Below are positions 62,513 to 64,000 of a stretch of DNA of 64,000 nucleotides, in pieces. Origin of the DNA: Oikopleura dioica. Lineage: Eukaryota > Chordata > Appendicularia > Copelata > Oikopleuridae. Numbering within the stretch: position 1 is the first letter of the stretch; each line of letters starts with the position of its first letter. Both the position numbers and the translations under genes were made by a program. The notes under the pieces are model-generated. The model worked only from the letters and a program-made list of their open reading frames with translations, had not been told where the DNA came from and did not search any database. The DNA lies in the NCBI GenBank assembly GCA_907165135.1, contig OU015569.1, positions 9,920,501 to 9,984,500 on the forward strand, given 5' to 3'.

Positions 62513-64000
62513 ATGTTCTATCGCCTAACGAGCAATAACGTGAGTTATTCGCGCTTCTTTTGAATTCTAGCACTAGAAACGTCTTCGAGCAAACGAAAAA
62601 TTCATTTTCTGAAATCCCCAATTTAGACCGGTGCGGGAATCGCCGGCGACCAGTTCAAAAGAAACGTACGAGCCGTCCTCAACAAACTTACGCCAGAAAA
62701 CTTTCAGAAATTAATCAAGGAACTCTCCAATTATAATTTCTGGTAATTATCTTCATCTAATTGTTTGTAAACGAAATCATTCCAATCAACTCATTTTTCA
62801 GTACTCCTAATCAGCTAAATGAAGTTGTGACGTTGATATTTGAGAAAGCGGTCGACGAATCAAAGGTATGAATGCGCCATCAATCCTGTCGATTCACAGT
62901 TAATTTGTAGTACTGTCGTCTTTATGCACTTCTTTGTGTTCGTCTAAACTCGGAGCTTCCGAATTTCGAAGAGAAGGGATGTGTGTTTACGACCTTCCAG
63001 AAACTCTTACTTACGAAGTTGCAAAGAGAATTCGACCGCCGCCGTCACGGAAATGTCGACCCCGGGAGTCGAGAAAAACGTCAACTTCTTGGGCTAAGTG
63101 CATTTATTGGAGAACTTTACCAGCTGAGACTGATCAGAGAGATTACTGTACACGAGTGTCTGAAGGTAGGATCAAGTCAATAACATTGTGTGTTGATTTC
63201 GTTAGATTTTGATAAAAATATCGCATCGTTTAGGACCTACTCCGGAAAGAAGACGCAGAGGCACTAGAATGCCTTGTCGCGATTATGGAGACATCGGGAG
63301 AGCAACTCGACCACGATCAAGCAAAGAACCTTATGAATCAGTACTTCAAACGCATTCAGAAATTTTCGAATGCAGATCAACTTCCGTCACGCGTACGTTT
63401 CCGTCTCCTCGATCTTATAGACCTTCGCTCTCGAGATTGGCGACATCGCCGACAAGTAGCAGGACCACGGCCCGTTTCCGAGATACGGGCTGAATATGGC
63501 ACCAAGTAATAATCGGATATATATTTATATTGAAACTGTCCCTATTTTCTGTCATTGATTGATAATAATGTGTATTCCAGTCTTGATCCAACGAAGATCT
63601 CCGCTCCTGTTGTACCAGTTGGACAATCGAGGATTCTCCGAGACTCAGAACTTGCAAAGCGTCGACCAGATCGCACGAATGAGTTCTTCCTGCGACCTTC
63701 GGCAACTAAGAAGAATGAGCCCGAGCAAGAACCGCCTTCTACCAGATCAAGCTTCAGCGATCATTCTAATGGCATTTCCAATGGCACCCCTTCTTCTCCA
63801 GTCAAGCCCACTCGCTATCTACCGCCACGCCGAGCTGCCGATAGTTACTCTGAAAAACCAAAGCCTGCGCCTGTCCCAGAAAAGAAAAGCTTTGTCCCTG
63901 CATTCATAAAAGTAAAGCATCTTAAAAAACAGAGCTTTAATCGTTGTTCTTCAGTCTAACAATGCCAACCAGATGAATGATCGAACATCGTCATCGCTTA
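62513..64000 (+). CDS. eIF4G/DAP5-like MIF4G-domain protein, cut by the window edge
   Basis: Exons 62513-62539, 62627-62742, 62802-62865, 62911-63165, 63234-63505, 63581-63911 and 63955 to the edge, all in frame. The MIF4G domain reads VRAVLNKLTPENFQKLIKEL, VVTLIFEKAVDESKYCRLYA, LLCVRL, FTTFQKLLLTKLQREFDRR, LGLSAFIGELYQLRLI, DAEALECLVAIMETSGEQLD and PSRVRFRLLDLIDLRSRDW, the same order as the eIF4A/eIF3-binding core of eIF4G1. Only about nine residues precede the domain if the ATG at 62513 is right, so the eIF4E-binding region is absent. That favours a DAP5 (eIF4G2)-like protein or an internal-promoter isoform. A Pro/Ser-rich linker follows. Confidence 0.85.

Overview
The window is animal nuclear DNA from a very compact genome. 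Nearly every gene can be rebuilt from exons split by introns of about 35-60 bp. Genes lie a few tens to a few hundred bases apart. Several same-strand runs have a pyrimidine-AG acceptor immediately before the start codon of the downstream gene, as expected for operons resolved by spliced-leader trans-splicing. Many introns are non-canonical, especially GA-AG introns with the donor AG|GAAAG. Gene content is chordate-like (KANK, PACRG, Vasa, RSK, GPR89, an eIF4G-like MIF4G protein). Together this points to an appendicularian tunicate, most probably Oikopleura dioica or a close relative. The species is an inference; no search was run.

Layout. 1-8.6 kb: mS25 (start of an operon running off the left edge), PACRG, a divergent H2B/H2A variant pair with two replication-type 3' stem-loops, a SUMO-interaction-motif/Cys-rich protein, a BAF-like protein, an unrecognised gene and GSKIP. 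8.8-11.5 kb: an unrecognised gene, a 1,024-bp hAT-like element with 8-bp target duplications, and a membrane-protein gene whose last exon seems to lie inside that element. 12-17.6 kb: p90 RSK (12 exons, a tRNA-Arg gene inside one intron) and POP5 / small ORF / DNAJC8. 17.7-23.5 kb: a small membrane protein, a rhodopsin-type GPCR, DNAJC21, a coiled-coil gene and a tRNA-Thr.

23.6-32.8 kb is a tight minus-strand run CSTF1 - FTSJ3 - UPF3 - NFKBIL1 - C9orf78, all linked to RNA processing or surveillance and probably one operon. A small secreted, neuropeptide-like gene is nested on the opposite strand in an FTSJ3 intron. 32.9-42.1 kb: NPRL2, KLHDC3 and KANK (the last two divergent). 42.5-48.9 kb: a UST/HS2ST-type sulfotransferase, two unrecognised genes and uridine phosphorylase. 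48.9-57.4 kb: GPR89, RPS15A, RPL3 and a Vasa/DDX4 helicase. 58.5-64 kb: an RNF168-like RING protein, a RAB11-family GTPase and a MIF4G-domain gene running off the right edge.

Exon boundaries were worked out by hand. They join in frame for most genes, so most coordinates should be right to within a base or two. Where the model is unresolved (mS25 intron 3, GPCR 5' end, NPRL2 3' exons, Vasa N-terminal exons) the entry says so.
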